Source: an uncultured Paracoccaceae bacterium (GTDB lineage Bacteria > Pseudomonadota > Alphaproteobacteria > Rhodobacterales > Rhodobacteraceae). From it: a stretch of 64,000 bases of DNA. The stretch is from the NCBI GenBank assembly GCA_947497185.1, contig CANMFL010000002.1, positions 434,001 through 498,000 on the forward strand, written 5' to 3'. The position numbers were made by a program, and so were the translations under genes. Position 1 is the stretch's first letter; each line of letters opens with the position of its first letter. Shown one piece after another: positions 20,998 to 30,428 of the stretch. The notes below the pieces were generated by a model. That model searched no databases, was not told the origin of the DNA, and saw only the letters and a program-made list of their open reading frames with translations.

Positions 20998-21600
20998 TTA
21001 TGCCTGCCCTTGTTCCCAAACGGAAAATTCTTCTGCGCAACGCTCGCGCAGACGGGTTTCGACGTCCTTGGACAAGGTTAATGCCATCTGTGGCGAAACG
21101 TTTTTGCGGTCGAGGGTGATCTCGTCTACGTTGAGCCGATCTTGCAGAAACGCGACTGCTTTTGGCATCGCTTCGTAGCGGAAAAGATGATCGACGCCGA
21201 TGGATTTATCGCCCAATGTCAAGAACTTGGCCTGCGATCCTACCTTGGCGAAAGGCGCGCTTTGGCCTTTGCTGTATTCGAGGACGAAATCGTCGAAACT
21301 GATCCCGAGAGTAGAGTTCTGGTGGCCAATCAACGCGTCGCGCATGCGGTAGCGATACCAGCTGCCGAGCCAGTCAATCGGGTCGCGCACGATGGCGAAG
21401 GTTTCCATGTCCGGCTGGCCGCCGCCCTGTGCGAATAATGGCTGCAAGAATCGTCTGTAACGGTAGACGGGCGAGTGTTTTAGCTGTGGCGGATCGCGTA
21501 AAACCATGGACGCACGCGGCGCAAGTGCGCCTTCAATTGCCGTGGTGCCGGTCTTTGGAACCGCGAGGAAGACTAATTTTTCGGCCCAGAAAACAAGCAT
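20998..21600 (-). CDS. Sulfotransferase family protein
   Basis: 200 residues. LVFLAVPKTGTTAIEGAL (about residues 10-27) is the 5'-phosphosulfate-binding loop of PAPS-dependent sulfotransferases, and FAIVRDPIDWLGSWYRYR (about 68-85) is the 3'-phosphate-binding box. It therefore probably moves a sulfo group from PAPS to an unknown acceptor. No signal peptide or membrane segment. It is a single gene between glpK and recA, with no PAPS-synthesis or polysaccharide genes nearby, so the substrate cannot be guessed from context. Confidence 0.82.
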   Translation of the reverse strand: MLVFWAEKLVFLAVPKTGTTAIEGALAPRASMVLRDPPQLKHSPVYRYRRFLQPLFAQGGGQPDMETFAIVRDPIDWLGSWYRYRMRDALIGHQNSTLGISFDDFVLEYSKGQSAPFAKVGSQAKFLTLGDKSIGVDHLFRYEAMPKAVAFLQDRLNVDEITLDRKNVSPQMALTLSKDVETRLRERCAEEFSVWEQGQA

Positions 21601-21700
21601 TTGGCGTCCGTTATTACACTAATTTCACAATATTCTAAGGTATAAATCCTAAATTAACCACTCATACGATTTAATATGTATTGAAGATTTTAGTTGATAT

Positions 21701-21715
21701 GTTCTCGTTTTGGTC
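21701..21715 (+). promoter_or_regulatory. Near-consensus second LexA site upstream of recA
   Basis: GTTC TCGTTTT GGTC: one mismatch to the alphaproteobacterial GTTC-N7-GTTC LexA box, 29 nt upstream of a perfect site. Confidence 0.45.
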
Positions 21716-21729
21716 CCATATGGTGAGGC

Positions 21730-21744
21730 GAACATAAAAAGAAC
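21730..21744 (+). promoter_or_regulatory. LexA (SOS) box of recA
   Basis: GAAC ATAAAAA GAAC is an exact match to the alphaproteobacterial LexA operator (GTTC-N7-GTTC read on the other strand). It lies 51 nt ahead of the recA ATG, where it can block transcription. Confidence 0.88.
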
Positions 21745-21795
21745 AAAGCAGAGATTGTAGCCCGACAGGGCCTGTGAAATAAGGGCGTAATTGAC

Positions 21796-22872
21796 ATGGC
21801 AACGGCAGAACTTTTCAACATGACAGACAAAAAAACAGCGGACAAACAAAAGGCGCTTGATAGTGCTTTGGCCCAAATCGAGCGGCAGTTTGGTAAGGGA
21901 TCGATCATGACCCTTGGCGGTAAAGGCCAAATGGCTGATATCGAGGCGACATCGACGGGTTCGCTGGGTCTGGATATTGCGCTAGGTATTGGTGGTCTGC
22001 CGAAGGGCCGGATCATCGAGATTTATGGCCCAGAATCGTCCGGTAAAACGACGCTGACGCTGCATACTCTTGCGGAAGAGCAGAAAAAGGGCGGCGTTTG
22101 TGCCTTTGTTGATGCGGAACACGCGCTGGACCCGACCTATGCGAAAAAGCTAGGCGTTAACCTTGATGAATTGCTGATTTCGCAGCCGGATACTGGTGAA
22201 CAGGCGCTAGAGATCGTTGATACGCTCGTGCGGTCGAACGCGGTTAGCCTGATCGTGGTCGATTCGGTCGCGGCTTTGACGCCGAAATCCGAGCTGGAAG
22301 GCGACATGGGCGACAGTTCTGTTGGGGTTCACGCACGGTTGATGTCGCAAGCGATGCGTAAGTTGACGGGGTCGATTAACCGGTCCGGTTGTATGGTTAT
22401 TTTCATCAACCAGATCCGTATGAAAATTGGGGTGATGTTCGGCTCTCCTGAGACAACAACGGGCGGTAACGCCTTGAAATTCTACTCTTCTGTCCGTTTG
22501 GATATCCGCCGCATTGGTGCGATCAAAGACCGCGATGAAGTCGTCGGAAACTCAACGCGCGTGAAGGTCGTGAAGAACAAAGTTGCACCGCCGTTCAAGC
22601 AAGTTGAGTTTGACATCATGTACGGCGAAGGCATTTCGAAGAACGGCGAACTGCTAGATCTGGGTGTGAAAGCTGGCGTTGTTGAAAAATCCGGTGCGTG
22701 GTTCTCTTATGGTGACGAACGTATGGGGCAGGGTCGCGAGAATTCCAAAACGTTCTTGCGCGAAAACCCACATCTCGCAACTGAGATTGAAGACAAAATT
22801 CGTGCCGCGCATGGACTGGATTTTGACGGTGACGATAGCCCGTCCGCTGACGATGATCTGGTCGAAGGTTAA
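21796..22872 (+). CDS. recA: Recombinase RecA
   Basis: ATP-dependent strand-exchange protein and co-protease for LexA. 358 residues. Walker [10 protein letters not shown] (about residue 75), [13 protein letters not shown] with Walker B, loop L1 around ASQAMRK-type segment [23 protein letters not shown] and [17 protein letters not shown] (loop L2). The C-terminal acidic tail ([13 protein letters not shown]) is normal. SOS control is indicated by the upstream LexA box; alaS lies downstream, beyond a terminator. Confidence 0.98.
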   Translation: MATAELFNMTDKKTADKQKALDSALAQIERQFGKGSIMTLGGKGQMADIEATSTGSLGLDIALGIGGLPKGRIIEIYGPESSGKTTLTLHTLAEEQKKGGVCAFVDAEHALDPTYAKKLGVNLDELLISQPDTGEQALEIVDTLVRSNAVSLIVVDSVAALTPKSELEGDMGDSSVGVHARLMSQAMRKLTGSINRSGCMVIFINQIRMKIGVMFGSPETTTGGNALKFYSSVRLDIRRIGAIKDRDEVVGNSTRVKVVKNKVAPPFKQVEFDIMYGEGISKNGELLDLGVKAGVVEKSGAWFSYGDERMGQGRENSKTFLRENPHLATEIEDKIRAAHGLDFDGDDSPSADDDLVEG

Positions 22873-22892
22873 GATAACCTCATTGATCGATC

Positions 22893-22922
22893 AAAAGGGC
22901 GTCCCATTTGGGGCGCCCTTTT
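22893..22922 (+). terminator. Rho-independent terminator of recA
   Basis: AAAAGGGCGTCCC, ATTT, GGGGCGCCCTTTT: strong GC stem with flanking A and T runs, 20 nt after the recA stop. Confidence 0.88.
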
Positions 22923-22997
22923 GCGTTGTGCTGTGGACAGTTTGCGGGGTGGCGGTTATTTCACGAGATAACCTTTATTTCCTTGCGAAAGACGCCC

Positions 22998-25652
22998 ATG
23001 ACCAGCTTGTCCGATATCCGCTCCACCTTTTTGGATTTTTACGCACGCAACGGGCACGAAAAAGTCGCCTCTAGCCCGCTTGTACCACGCAATGATCCGA
23101 CGCTGATGTTCACAAACTCGGGCATGGTGCAGTTCAAAAACCGCTTCACTGGTGTGGAACAGGGGCCGTATCAACGTGCCACAACCAGCCAGAAATGTGT
23201 CCGCGCGGGTGGTAAACATAACGATCTGGATAACGTGGGTTACACCGCGCGGCACCACACGTTTTTTGAAATGCTCGGCAACTTCAGCTTTGGCGATTAC
23301 TTCAAAAACGAAGCGATTCCATATGCTTGGGAACTGTTGACCAAAGATTTTGGCATCAACAAAGATAAGCTGCTTGTCACTGTTTACCATACCGACGACG
23401 AGGCGGCGGATATCTGGAAAAAAGTCGGCCGCCTGACTGACGACAAGATCATTCGCATCCCGACCGACGACAACTTTTGGCGGATGGGGCCGACGGGGCC
23501 TTGTGGGCCGTGTACCGAGATTTTTTACGATCACGGCGACGACATTTGGGGTGGCCCTCCGGGCTCGCCTGACGAAGATGGCGACCGATTTATTGAGATT
23601 TGGAACGTCGTTTTCATGCAGAACGAACAGCATGCTGACGGGTCACTGACGCCGCTGGATATGCAGTCGATTGATACAGGCATGGGGCTGGAGCGGATCG
23701 GTGCGTTGCTGCAAGGCAAACACGATAACTACGACACCGACCTGATGCGCGCGCTGATTGAAGCCTCTGCGCATGCCACGCATGTTGATCCGGATGGCGA
23801 CGGCAATACGCACCACCGCGTCATCGCTGACCACCTGCGGTCTACGTCGTTCCTGATTGCCGAGGGCGTTTTGCCGTCCAATGAAGGCCGCGGATATGTG
23901 CTGCGCCGGATCATGCGCCGCGCGATGCGGCACGCGCATTTGTTGGGTGCCAAAGATCCCGTGATGCACAAATTGGTGCCGGAATTGATCACGCAGATGG
24001 GCGCGGCTTACCCCGAATTGGGCCAAGGTCAACGCCTGATCGAAGAGACATTGTTGAACGAAGAAATCCGGTTCAAAACAACGCTGGACCGTGGTTTGAA
24101 ACTGCTCGACGATGAGGTCTCCGGTTTGGCCGAAGGCGGCGAATTGCCCGGTGCGGCAGCGTTCAAACTCTATGATACATACGGTTTCCCGCTTGATTTG
24201 ACCCAAGACGCCCTGCGCGAAAAGGGCATCGCTGTGGACACCGACGGCTTTGACGCGGCGATGGCTGAACAAAAGGCCAAGGCCCGCGCAGCATGGTCCG
24301 GCACAGGCGCCGAGGCCGACGCGAGCGTTTGGTTCGATGTGGCCGACCAGCACGGCACGACTGATTTCTTGGGCTATGACACGACGTCCGCCGAGGGTCA
24401 GATCGTCGCGTTGATCGTGGACGGTGCGTCCGCGAAAACTGCGAACGGCGAGGTGCAAGTTGCCTTGAACCAGACGCCATTCTACTCGGAAGCGGGTGGT
24501 CAGGTCGGCGATGCTGGCATCATCAAAACCGAAACGGGCAGCGTTGAAATCACAGACACGAAAAAGGTCGCAGGCGTGTTCCTTCACATCGGCCAAGTGG
24601 TGTCGGGCGAAGTCAAGACTGGGCAGGGTGCGACGTTGAACGTGGATGCGGATCGCCGTGCGGCGATCCAAGCGAACCACTCTGCGACGCATTTGCTGAA
24701 CGAGGCGCTGCGCAATGTTTTGGGCGATCACATCGCGCAAAAGGGATCTTTGAACGCGCCGGATCGGTTGCGGTTCGACTTTAGCCATAACGCGGCGGTT
24801 AGTCTTGATGATCTGGCAAAGGTAGAGCGTGAAGTGAACGCGCTGATCCGTCAGAATACTGCGGTTGAGACGCGGATTATGACGCCCGACGATGCACGCG
24901 GCCTTGGGGCGCAGGCGCTGTTTGGCGAAAAATACGGCGACGAAGTGCGGGTGGTTTCGATGGGTCAACTGGCCGGATCGGGCAAGGGCGCTGATGGCGC
25001 GACCTACAGTCTAGAGCTGTGCGGCGGGACACATGTGGACCGTCTGGGCGAAATCGGCGCGTTTGTGACGCTTGGCGATTCTGCATCAAGTGCCGGTGTG
25101 CGTCGGATTGAAGCGCTAACAGGCCAAGCCGCGTTGGATTATCTGCGCGAGCAGGATCATCGTTTGGCAGCTGTGGCAAATGTGCTGAAAGCACCTGCTG
25201 CGGACGTTGCAGATCGCGTCAAAGCGCTGATGGACGAACGCAAAGCATTGACCAACGAGGTCGCACAATTGCGCCGCGATGTGGCGATGGGCGGCGGCGG
25301 TGATGCTGCTCCGGCTGACGCGCAGGTCAACGGCATGGGTTTTGTCGGCCAAGTGATGCAGGGCGTGTCTGGCAAGGATTTGCCCGCACTTGTGGACCAG
25401 TTCAAAGACCGGATCGGCAGCGGTATTGTGTTGTTGATCGCGGATGCGGGCGGCAAGGCGGCTGTTGCGGCTGGCGTCACCAAAGACCTGACCGACAAGG
25501 TGTCGGCGGTGGATGTGTTGCGTGCTGCGGTGCCGCTTTTGGGCGGTAAAGGCGGCGGCGGTCGTGCCGATATGGCGCAGGGCGGTGGTGCATCGGCAGA
25601 GAATGCGGATGCGGCGATTGAGGCTGCGAAAACTTACTTGGAGGGCTTATAA
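22998..25652 (+). CDS. alaS: Alanyl-tRNA synthetase
   Basis: Charges tRNA-Ala and edits mischarged Ser/Gly. 884 residues from ATG 22998 ([20 protein letters not shown], the family N-terminus); the open frame upstream runs through the recA terminator and is not used. Class II motifs [23 protein letters not shown] and [10 protein letters not shown], editing-domain zinc-type motifs [12 protein letters not shown] and [10 protein letters not shown], and a C-Ala domain ending near AAKTYLEGL. Stop overlaps the next start by 1 nt (TAATG). Confidence 0.97.
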   Translation: MTSLSDIRSTFLDFYARNGHEKVASSPLVPRNDPTLMFTNSGMVQFKNRFTGVEQGPYQRATTSQKCVRAGGKHNDLDNVGYTARHHTFFEMLGNFSFGDYFKNEAIPYAWELLTKDFGINKDKLLVTVYHTDDEAADIWKKVGRLTDDKIIRIPTDDNFWRMGPTGPCGPCTEIFYDHGDDIWGGPPGSPDEDGDRFIEIWNVVFMQNEQHADGSLTPLDMQSIDTGMGLERIGALLQGKHDNYDTDLMRALIEASAHATHVDPDGDGNTHHRVIADHLRSTSFLIAEGVLPSNEGRGYVLRRIMRRAMRHAHLLGAKDPVMHKLVPELITQMGAAYPELGQGQRLIEETLLNEEIRFKTTLDRGLKLLDDEVSGLAEGGELPGAAAFKLYDTYGFPLDLTQDALREKGIAVDTDGFDAAMAEQKAKARAAWSGTGAEADASVWFDVADQHGTTDFLGYDTTSAEGQIVALIVDGASAKTANGEVQVALNQTPFYSEAGGQVGDAGIIKTETGSVEITDTKKVAGVFLHIGQVVSGEVKTGQGATLNVDADRRAAIQANHSATHLLNEALRNVLGDHIAQKGSLNAPDRLRFDFSHNAAVSLDDLAKVEREVNALIRQNTAVETRIMTPDDARGLGAQALFGEKYGDEVRVVSMGQLAGSGKGADGATYSLELCGGTHVDRLGEIGAFVTLGDSASSAGVRRIEALTGQAALDYLREQDHRLAAVANVLKAPAADVADRVKALMDERKALTNEVAQLRRDVAMGGGGDAAPADAQVNGMGFVGQVMQGVSGKDLPALVDQFKDRIGSGIVLLIADAGGKAAVAAGVTKDLTDKVSAVDVLRAAVPLLGGKGGGGRADMAQGGGASAENADAAIEAAKTYLEGL

Positions 25653-25942
25653 TGCCAACAGCACTTTGGATTGCGCATGTCACTGTGACGGACGAAACCG
25701 CTTACGGTGAATACGCCAAACGCGCGACGGTCGCGATTGCGGATCATCAGGGCGTGTTTCTGGCGCGTGGCGGTAAATACGAAACGTTAGAGGGACCGGA
25801 CCGGTCCCGCAACGTTGTCGCACGGTTCCCCAGCCTGCAAGCGGCACATGATTGCTATTATTCGGATGCGTATCAAGAGGCGCTTGGCTTCGCCAAAGGC
25901 GCCAGCCAGCGCGAGTTGAGCATCGTCGAAGAAGCGGAGTAG
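25652..25942 (+). CDS. DUF1330 domain-containing protein
   Basis: 96 residues, ferredoxin-like alpha/beta barrel family: WIAHVTVTDETAYGEYAKRA, FLARGGKYETLEGPDRSRNVVARFPS and YYSDAYQEAL are typical of DUF1330 (dimeric alpha-beta barrel superfamily). Function unknown. Translationally coupled to alaS by a 1-nt overlap, an unusual partner, so it may be expressed at housekeeping level. Confidence 0.85.
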   Translation: MPTALWIAHVTVTDETAYGEYAKRATVAIADHQGVFLARGGKYETLEGPDRSRNVVARFPSLQAAHDCYYSDAYQEALGFAKGASQRELSIVEEAE

Positions 25943-25945
25943 GCC

Positions 25946-25987
25946 CAAAATTTCGCGAAATTTTGTACGATTTTTCTAGAAAAATCG
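25946..25987. repeat. Composite double-palindrome repeat, copy 2 (inverted)
   Basis: CAAAATTTCGCGAAATTTTG (25946-25965), TA, CGATTTTTCTAGAAAAATCG (25968-25987). It is the reverse complement of the 12160 copy apart from the centre of one unit, where this copy is fully palindromic. Starts 4 nt after the DUF1330 stop. Confidence 0.85.
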
Positions 25988-26002
25988 CGCCCCCCAGAAA
26001 CG

Positions 26003-26033
26003 AAAAAGCCGCGCAATTTGCGCGGCTTTTTTT
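26003..26033. terminator. Bidirectional terminator, DUF1330 gene / typA
   Basis: AAAAA, GCCGCGCA, ATT, TGCGCGGC, then TTTTTTT. Strong stem with A and T runs on either side, between convergent genes and right next to the composite repeat. Confidence 0.9.
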
Positions 26034-26036
26034 ATC

Positions 26037-27857
26037 TTATCCGCCGGTGCGGGACTGGCGTTTCCGCTCGTGTGGATCAAGGTGGCGTTTGCGCAACCGG
26101 ATCGCATTTGGCGTAACTTCAACCAGTTCGTCGTCGTCGATGTAAGCAATCGCTTGTTCCAGCGTCATGGTCACTGGCGTTGTCAAACGGACCGCTTCGT
26201 CGGTGCCGGAGGCCCGCACGTTGGTCAGCTGTTTGCCTTTCAACGGGTTCACTTCGAGGTCGTTTTCACGGCTGTGTTCGCCGATGATCATACCTTGGTA
26301 AACCGCTTCTTGTGCGCCGATGAAGAACTTGCCGCGATCTTCCAGTTTCCACAGAGCGAACGCAACAGATGTCCCGTTTTCCATAGAGATCAGAACACCC
26401 TGACGACGGCCCTGGATTTTACCTTTGTAAGGTTCCCAGCCGTGGAACAGACGGTTCAGGATACCCGAACCGCGTGTGTCTGTCAGGAATTCACCGTGGT
26501 AGCCGATCAAGCCACGGGACGGCACATGTGCCACGATCCGCGTTTTGCCAACACCGGCTGGTTTCATCTCGATCAGGTTGCCTTTGCGCGGGCCTGTCAG
26601 TTTTTCAACAACAACGCCTGTGTATTCGTCATCAACGTCGATTGTTGCTTCTTCAATCGGTTCGTGACGTACACCGTCGATGTCTTTGAAAATAACCTGC
26701 GGACGCGAGATCGACAGCTCAAAGCCTTCGCGGCGCATGTTTTCGATCAAAACGCCCATTTGCAATTCGCCACGGCCAGATACTTCAAAGGCGTCGCCTT
26801 TTTCAGTGTCGGCAATTTTAATCGCAACGTTCACTTCGCATTCTTTTTCAAGACGGTTGCGGATCACACGTGATTGGACGTGCTTGCCGTCACGGCCAGC
26901 CAAGGGGCTGTCGTTGATGCCGAATGTGACCGTGATGGTTGGCGGGTCAATCGGCTGTGCCGGGATCGCTGTGTCAATGCTAGGGTCGCAAAGCGTGTCG
27001 GCAACCGTCGCTTTGGTCATGCCGGCCACTGTAACGATGTCGCCAGCTTCGGCCACGTCGATTGGTTGCTGCATCAGGCCACGGAACGCGAGGATTTTGG
27101 ACGCACGGAACTGTTCTATTTTCGTGCCGTCGCGTGACAGTGCTTTGACTGTGTCGCCAGCTTTCAATGTACCAGCTTCCACGCGGCCTGTCAGAATACG
27201 ACCGATAAACGGGTCGGCGGACAATGTGGTTGCCAGCATTTGGAACGGCTCGTCGCGGCGCGAGATTTGCGCAGGCATTGGCACGTGCTCTAGGATCTGG
27301 TCGAACAGCGCGTCAAGGTTTTCGCGCGGCCCGTCAAGTTCTTGGTCACACCAGCCAGCACGGCCAGAGGCGAACATGGTTGGGAAATCAAGCTGGTCGT
27401 CGTCAGCCTCGAGGTTTGCAAAAAGGTCAAAGCAAAGATCAACCGCGTTGTCAGGATCGCCGTCTGCTTTATCGACTTTGTTCACAACAACAATAGGGCG
27501 CAGGCCAAGTGCCAGCGCTTTGGCTGTCACAAATTTGGTCTGTGGCATCGGGCCTTCAGCCGCGTCAACCAGCAGCACAACACCGTCAACCATGGACAGG
27601 ATGCGTTCCACTTCGCCACCAAAGTCGGCGTGGCCCGGTGTGTCAACGATGTTGATCCGTGTGCCTTTCCACTCAACAGAGGTACACTTGGCAAGGATGG
27701 TGATCCCGCGTTCGCGTTCGATGTCGTTGCTGTCCATCGCCCGTTCGGTGATGGCTTCGTTATCGCGGTAGACGCCGGACTGCTTGAGCAGTTCGTCGAC
27801 AAGTGTCGTCTTGCCGTGGTCAACGTGCGCGATAATCGCGATATTGCGGATATCCAT
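26037..27857 (-). CDS. typA: Translational GTPase TypA/BipA
   Basis: Ribosome-binding GTPase used in 50S assembly and stress or cold adaptation. 606 residues from ATG 27857 ([24 protein letters not shown]). G1 [10 protein letters not shown]3 [13 protein letters not shown]4 [10 protein letters not shown]; elongation-factor domain II, then the TypA-specific C-terminal part with [18 protein letters not shown]. Standard length. Confidence 0.96.
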   Translation of the reverse strand: MDIRNIAIIAHVDHGKTTLVDELLKQSGVYRDNEAITERAMDSNDIERERGITILAKCTSVEWKGTRINIVDTPGHADFGGEVERILSMVDGVVLLVDAAEGPMPQTKFVTAKALALGLRPIVVVNKVDKADGDPDNAVDLCFDLFANLEADDDQLDFPTMFASGRAGWCDQELDGPRENLDALFDQILEHVPMPAQISRRDEPFQMLATTLSADPFIGRILTGRVEAGTLKAGDTVKALSRDGTKIEQFRASKILAFRGLMQQPIDVAEAGDIVTVAGMTKATVADTLCDPSIDTAIPAQPIDPPTITVTFGINDSPLAGRDGKHVQSRVIRNRLEKECEVNVAIKIADTEKGDAFEVSGRGELQMGVLIENMRREGFELSISRPQVIFKDIDGVRHEPIEEATIDVDDEYTGVVVEKLTGPRKGNLIEMKPAGVGKTRIVAHVPSRGLIGYHGEFLTDTRGSGILNRLFHGWEPYKGKIQGRRQGVLISMENGTSVAFALWKLEDRGKFFIGAQEAVYQGMIIGEHSRENDLEVNPLKGKQLTNVRASGTDEAVRLTTPVTMTLEQAIAYIDDDELVEVTPNAIRLRKRHLDPHERKRQSRTGG

Positions 27858-28001
27858 AACTATATGTCTTTCATCGGAAGGTGTCGGTGCGTGCGGCACA
27901 GAATTGACGCGCGGATACAGGGCATCGGTGCGAAAGGGAACCCCTTTAAAATGCAGGTGTGCTTTGCGTGTGCTTGCTATGCAGGGTGGTGGGGGCGAAA
28001 A

Positions 28002-28337
28002 TCAGTGTGTGCCGCTAGTGGAGAACAGGTTTATGACCAAAATTCCGGCAAGGATCATGCCAATGCCGATCACGGCGGGCAGGTCGAGCTTCTGGTTAAA
28101 GACGATATAGCCGATGGCCGCGATCAGCACGATGCCAAGGCCCGACCAGATTGCGTATATAATACCCACAGGCATGGTCTTGAGCGCGAGCGACAGAAGG
28201 TAGAACGCTAGCGCGTAGCTTAACGCGCAGATCACCGACGGCCAGAACCGCGTGAACTGCTGACTGGCTTGCAAAGCTGTCGTGCCGATGGTTTCGGCGA
28301 GAACGGCTACAATAAGGGCGACGAGATGTGACGGCAT
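28002..28337 (-). CDS. SMR-family multidrug/quaternary-ammonium transporter
   Basis: 111 residues with four membrane helices. Glu15 in AVLAETIGTT is the essential proton/substrate-binding glutamate of EmrE-type proteins; AIWSGLGIVLIAAIGY and IGIGMILAGILVIN are also family signatures. A single gene rather than a pair, so probably a homodimer of the EmrE/Gdx type; substrate not determined. Confidence 0.9.
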   Translation of the reverse strand: MPSHLVALIVAVLAETIGTTALQASQQFTRFWPSVICALSYALAFYLLSLALKTMPVGIIYAIWSGLGIVLIAAIGYIVFNQKLDLPAVIGIGMILAGILVINLFSTSGTH

Positions 28338-28391
28338 GGCAAACGCCTAGCAAAGTGCATCAGGTGCGGCAATCACAAACGGTTGGGGGGA

Positions 28392-29003
28392 CTACCGGCC
28401 CGTGTATCGGTCGGCACGGTGGTTCACGGCGATAATCAGGTTTGTGACCACGGCCCCCAGCAGCGACCACACAATCGGCGCGCCGCCAATCACAAAGAAC
28501 GCCGTGACCATCAAAGTGATATCAAAGCCCAGTTGCGTCCATCCGGCCCGAAACCCGGTCTTGTCCTGCAAATAAAGCGCCAAAATCCCGATCCCGCCCA
28601 GCGATCCGCCATGCCGGAACAGCGCCATCAAGCCGATCCCGATAAACGCCCCCGCAAAGGCGGCACCCGCGATCGGATTAAGTGTGTCGAAACTGATCAG
28701 ATCAGGCAGCACCATCGTCATGACCGACAAAAGCCCCACAGCGACAAAGCTTTTCAGCGTGAACCGCAAGCCCATGCGCAGCAGCGCCAGCGCGTAAAAC
28801 GGGATATTCACGACAAAGAACACAGCGCCAAACGACCAATCGGTCATGTAGGAAATCAAAACAGCCAAACCCGCAGTCTGTCCGGTAATGAGCCCCAAGT
28901 GCGTCAGCATAGTCAGGCCAAACCCACACAAGCTGGTGGATAGCGCAAAGGCCATAGCGTCTTCGGTCAGGGTGTGGCGGACGGAGGGATCAGGTTGTGT
29001 CAT
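28392..29003 (-). CDS. YitT family membrane protein
   Basis: 203 residues from ATG 29003 with five to six predicted membrane segments. GLTMLTHLGLITGQTAGLAVLISY and GAAFAGAFIGIGLMALFRHGGSLGGIGILAL match the YitT/DUF161 membrane family, of unknown function. Lacks the C-terminal soluble DUF2179 domain that many YitT proteins have. Confidence 0.78.
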   Translation of the reverse strand: MTQPDPSVRHTLTEDAMAFALSTSLCGFGLTMLTHLGLITGQTAGLAVLISYMTDWSFGAVFFVVNIPFYALALLRMGLRFTLKSFVAVGLLSVMTMVLPDLISFDTLNPIAGAAFAGAFIGIGLMALFRHGGSLGGIGILALYLQDKTGFRAGWTQLGFDITLMVTAFFVIGGAPIVWSLLGAVVTNLIIAVNHRADRYTGR

Positions 29004-29059
29004 ACGCGGGCCATACTGCGCAAAACGAAGCGGGGCAAGTCGTGGCTGTACAACGCAAA

Positions 29060-29088
29060 ATGGCCGCATCGTTGGCTGATGCGGCCAT
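29060..29088 (-). terminator. Hairpin downstream of icd
   Basis: ATGGCCGCATC, 7-nt loop, GATGCGGCCAT: perfect 11-bp stem 26 nt past the icd stop. On the minus strand it is followed by TTTGCG, so the T-run is short. Confidence 0.65.
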
Positions 29089-29113
29089 GATTTAGTTTGC
29101 GCGAGGTGCGCGC

Positions 29114-30322
29114 TTACATCGCGGCGTTCAGGTTCGCGTCGATTTTCTCAAGGAAGCCTTCGGTGGTCAGCCATGCCTGATCCGGTCCAACCAACAACGC
29201 GAGGTCTTTGGTCATGGAGCCAGATTCAACCGTATCCACGATCACTTTTTCCAGCGTTTGCGCAAAGTTCATTAGCTGCGCATTGTCATCCAGTTTTGCA
29301 CGGTGCTTCAGCCCGCCGGTCCATGCAAAGATCGACGCGATGGAATTGGTCGATGTCGCTTTGCCTTCTTGGTGCTGGCGGTAGTGGCGGGTGACGGTGC
29401 CGTGGGCGGCTTCGGCCTCGATGATCTTGCCGTCCGGCGTCATCAAAGCGGATGTCATCAAGCCAAGCGACCCGAACCCTTGGGCGACAGTATCGGACTG
29501 CACATCGCCATCGTAGTTCTTACACGCCCAAACGAATTTGCCCGACCATTTCATTGCAGAGGCAACCATATCGTCGATCAACCGGTGTTCGTAATAGATG
29601 CCCGCATCTTCGAATTTCTGGGCGAATTCCGCGTCGAAGACTTCTTGGAACAGATCCTTGAAGCGACCATCATAGGCCTTGAGGATCGTGTTTTTGGTGG
29701 ACAGGTACACAGGCCAGCCAAGGTTCAAACCATAGTTCAACGACGCACGGGCGAAGTCGCGGATACTGTCGTCGAGGTTATACATGCCCATCGCAACACC
29801 AGCGGAGGGGGCGTCGAACACTTCTTTCTCGATCACCGTGCCGTCTTCACCGACGAATTTCATCGTCAGCTTACCGGGGCCAGGCATCAGAAAATCGGTC
29901 GCTTTGTACTGGTCACCAAAGGCGTGACGGCCAATGACAATCGGGTCAGTCCAACCGGGCACAAGACGCGGCACGTTTTTACAAATGATCGGGGCGCGGA
30001 ACACAACGCCGCCCAGAATGTTGCGGATCGTCCCGTTCGGGCTGCGCCACATCTGTTTCAGACCGAATTCTTCGACACGGGCCTCATCAGGCGTGATGGT
30101 CGCACATTTGACGCCCACACCGTATTTCTTGATCGCTTCAGCAGCATCAATCGTGATCTGGTCGTTCGTCTCGTCGCGGACTTCCATGCCCAGATCGTAA
30201 TATTTCAGGTCGATATCAAGGTAAGGCAAAATCAACTTTTGCTTGATAAAGTCCCAGATAATGCGCGTCATCTCATCCCCGTCGAGTTCAACAACGGGGT
30301 TTTCTACCTTAATCTTGGACAT
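29114..30322 (-). CDS. icd: Isocitrate dehydrogenase (NADP+)
   Basis: TCA-cycle oxidative decarboxylation of isocitrate to 2-oxoglutarate. 402 residues, the eukaryote-like subfamily II type usual in Rhodobacteraceae: [18 protein letters not shown] at the start, [44 protein letters not shown], and [21 protein letters not shown] precedes the ATG. Three phased GTATGC repeats lie upstream. Confidence 0.97.
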   Translation of the reverse strand: MSKIKVENPVVELDGDEMTRIIWDFIKQKLILPYLDIDLKYYDLGMEVRDETNDQITIDAAEAIKKYGVGVKCATITPDEARVEEFGLKQMWRSPNGTIRNILGGVVFRAPIICKNVPRLVPGWTDPIVIGRHAFGDQYKATDFLMPGPGKLTMKFVGEDGTVIEKEVFDAPSAGVAMGMYNLDDSIRDFARASLNYGLNLGWPVYLSTKNTILKAYDGRFKDLFQEVFDAEFAQKFEDAGIYYEHRLIDDMVASAMKWSGKFVWACKNYDGDVQSDTVAQGFGSLGLMTSALMTPDGKIIEAEAAHGTVTRHYRQHQEGKATSTNSIASIFAWTGGLKHRAKLDDNAQLMNFAQTLEKVIVDTVESGSMTKDLALLVGPDQAWLTTEGFLEKIDANLNAAM

Positions 30323-30387
30323 GGGTCTCTCCGGTTCCGTGACTTTATCCCCGAGACTTAGCGCAATTTAAGCCACGGGGAAAGAGT

Positions 30388-30413
30388 GTATGCTACGGTA
30401 TGCGGATGTATGC
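30388..30413. repeat. Three GTATGC hexamers at exact 10-bp period
   Basis: GTATGC at 30388-30393, 30398-30403 and 30408-30413, 66-91 nt upstream of the icd start and before the 3' end of the neighbouring pseudogene. One-helical-turn spacing is typical of tandem regulator half-sites; regulator unknown. Confidence 0.5.
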
Positions 30414-30428
30414 CGTGATGGAATAGAG

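Noticed and set aside
22908..22997. Upstream extension of alaS
   Set aside because: It would translate through the recA terminator; the family N-terminus begins at 22998.
23643..24968. 441-codon minus-strand open frame opposite alaS
   Set aside because: No recognisable motif; fully inside alaS on the other strand.
26680..28211. Long plus-strand frames opposite typA
   Set aside because: Ser/Arg-rich translations mirroring the typA codons; no family features or ribosome-binding site.
29303..30361. 352-codon plus-strand frame opposite icd
   Set aside because: Antisense shadow of icd; no motif.
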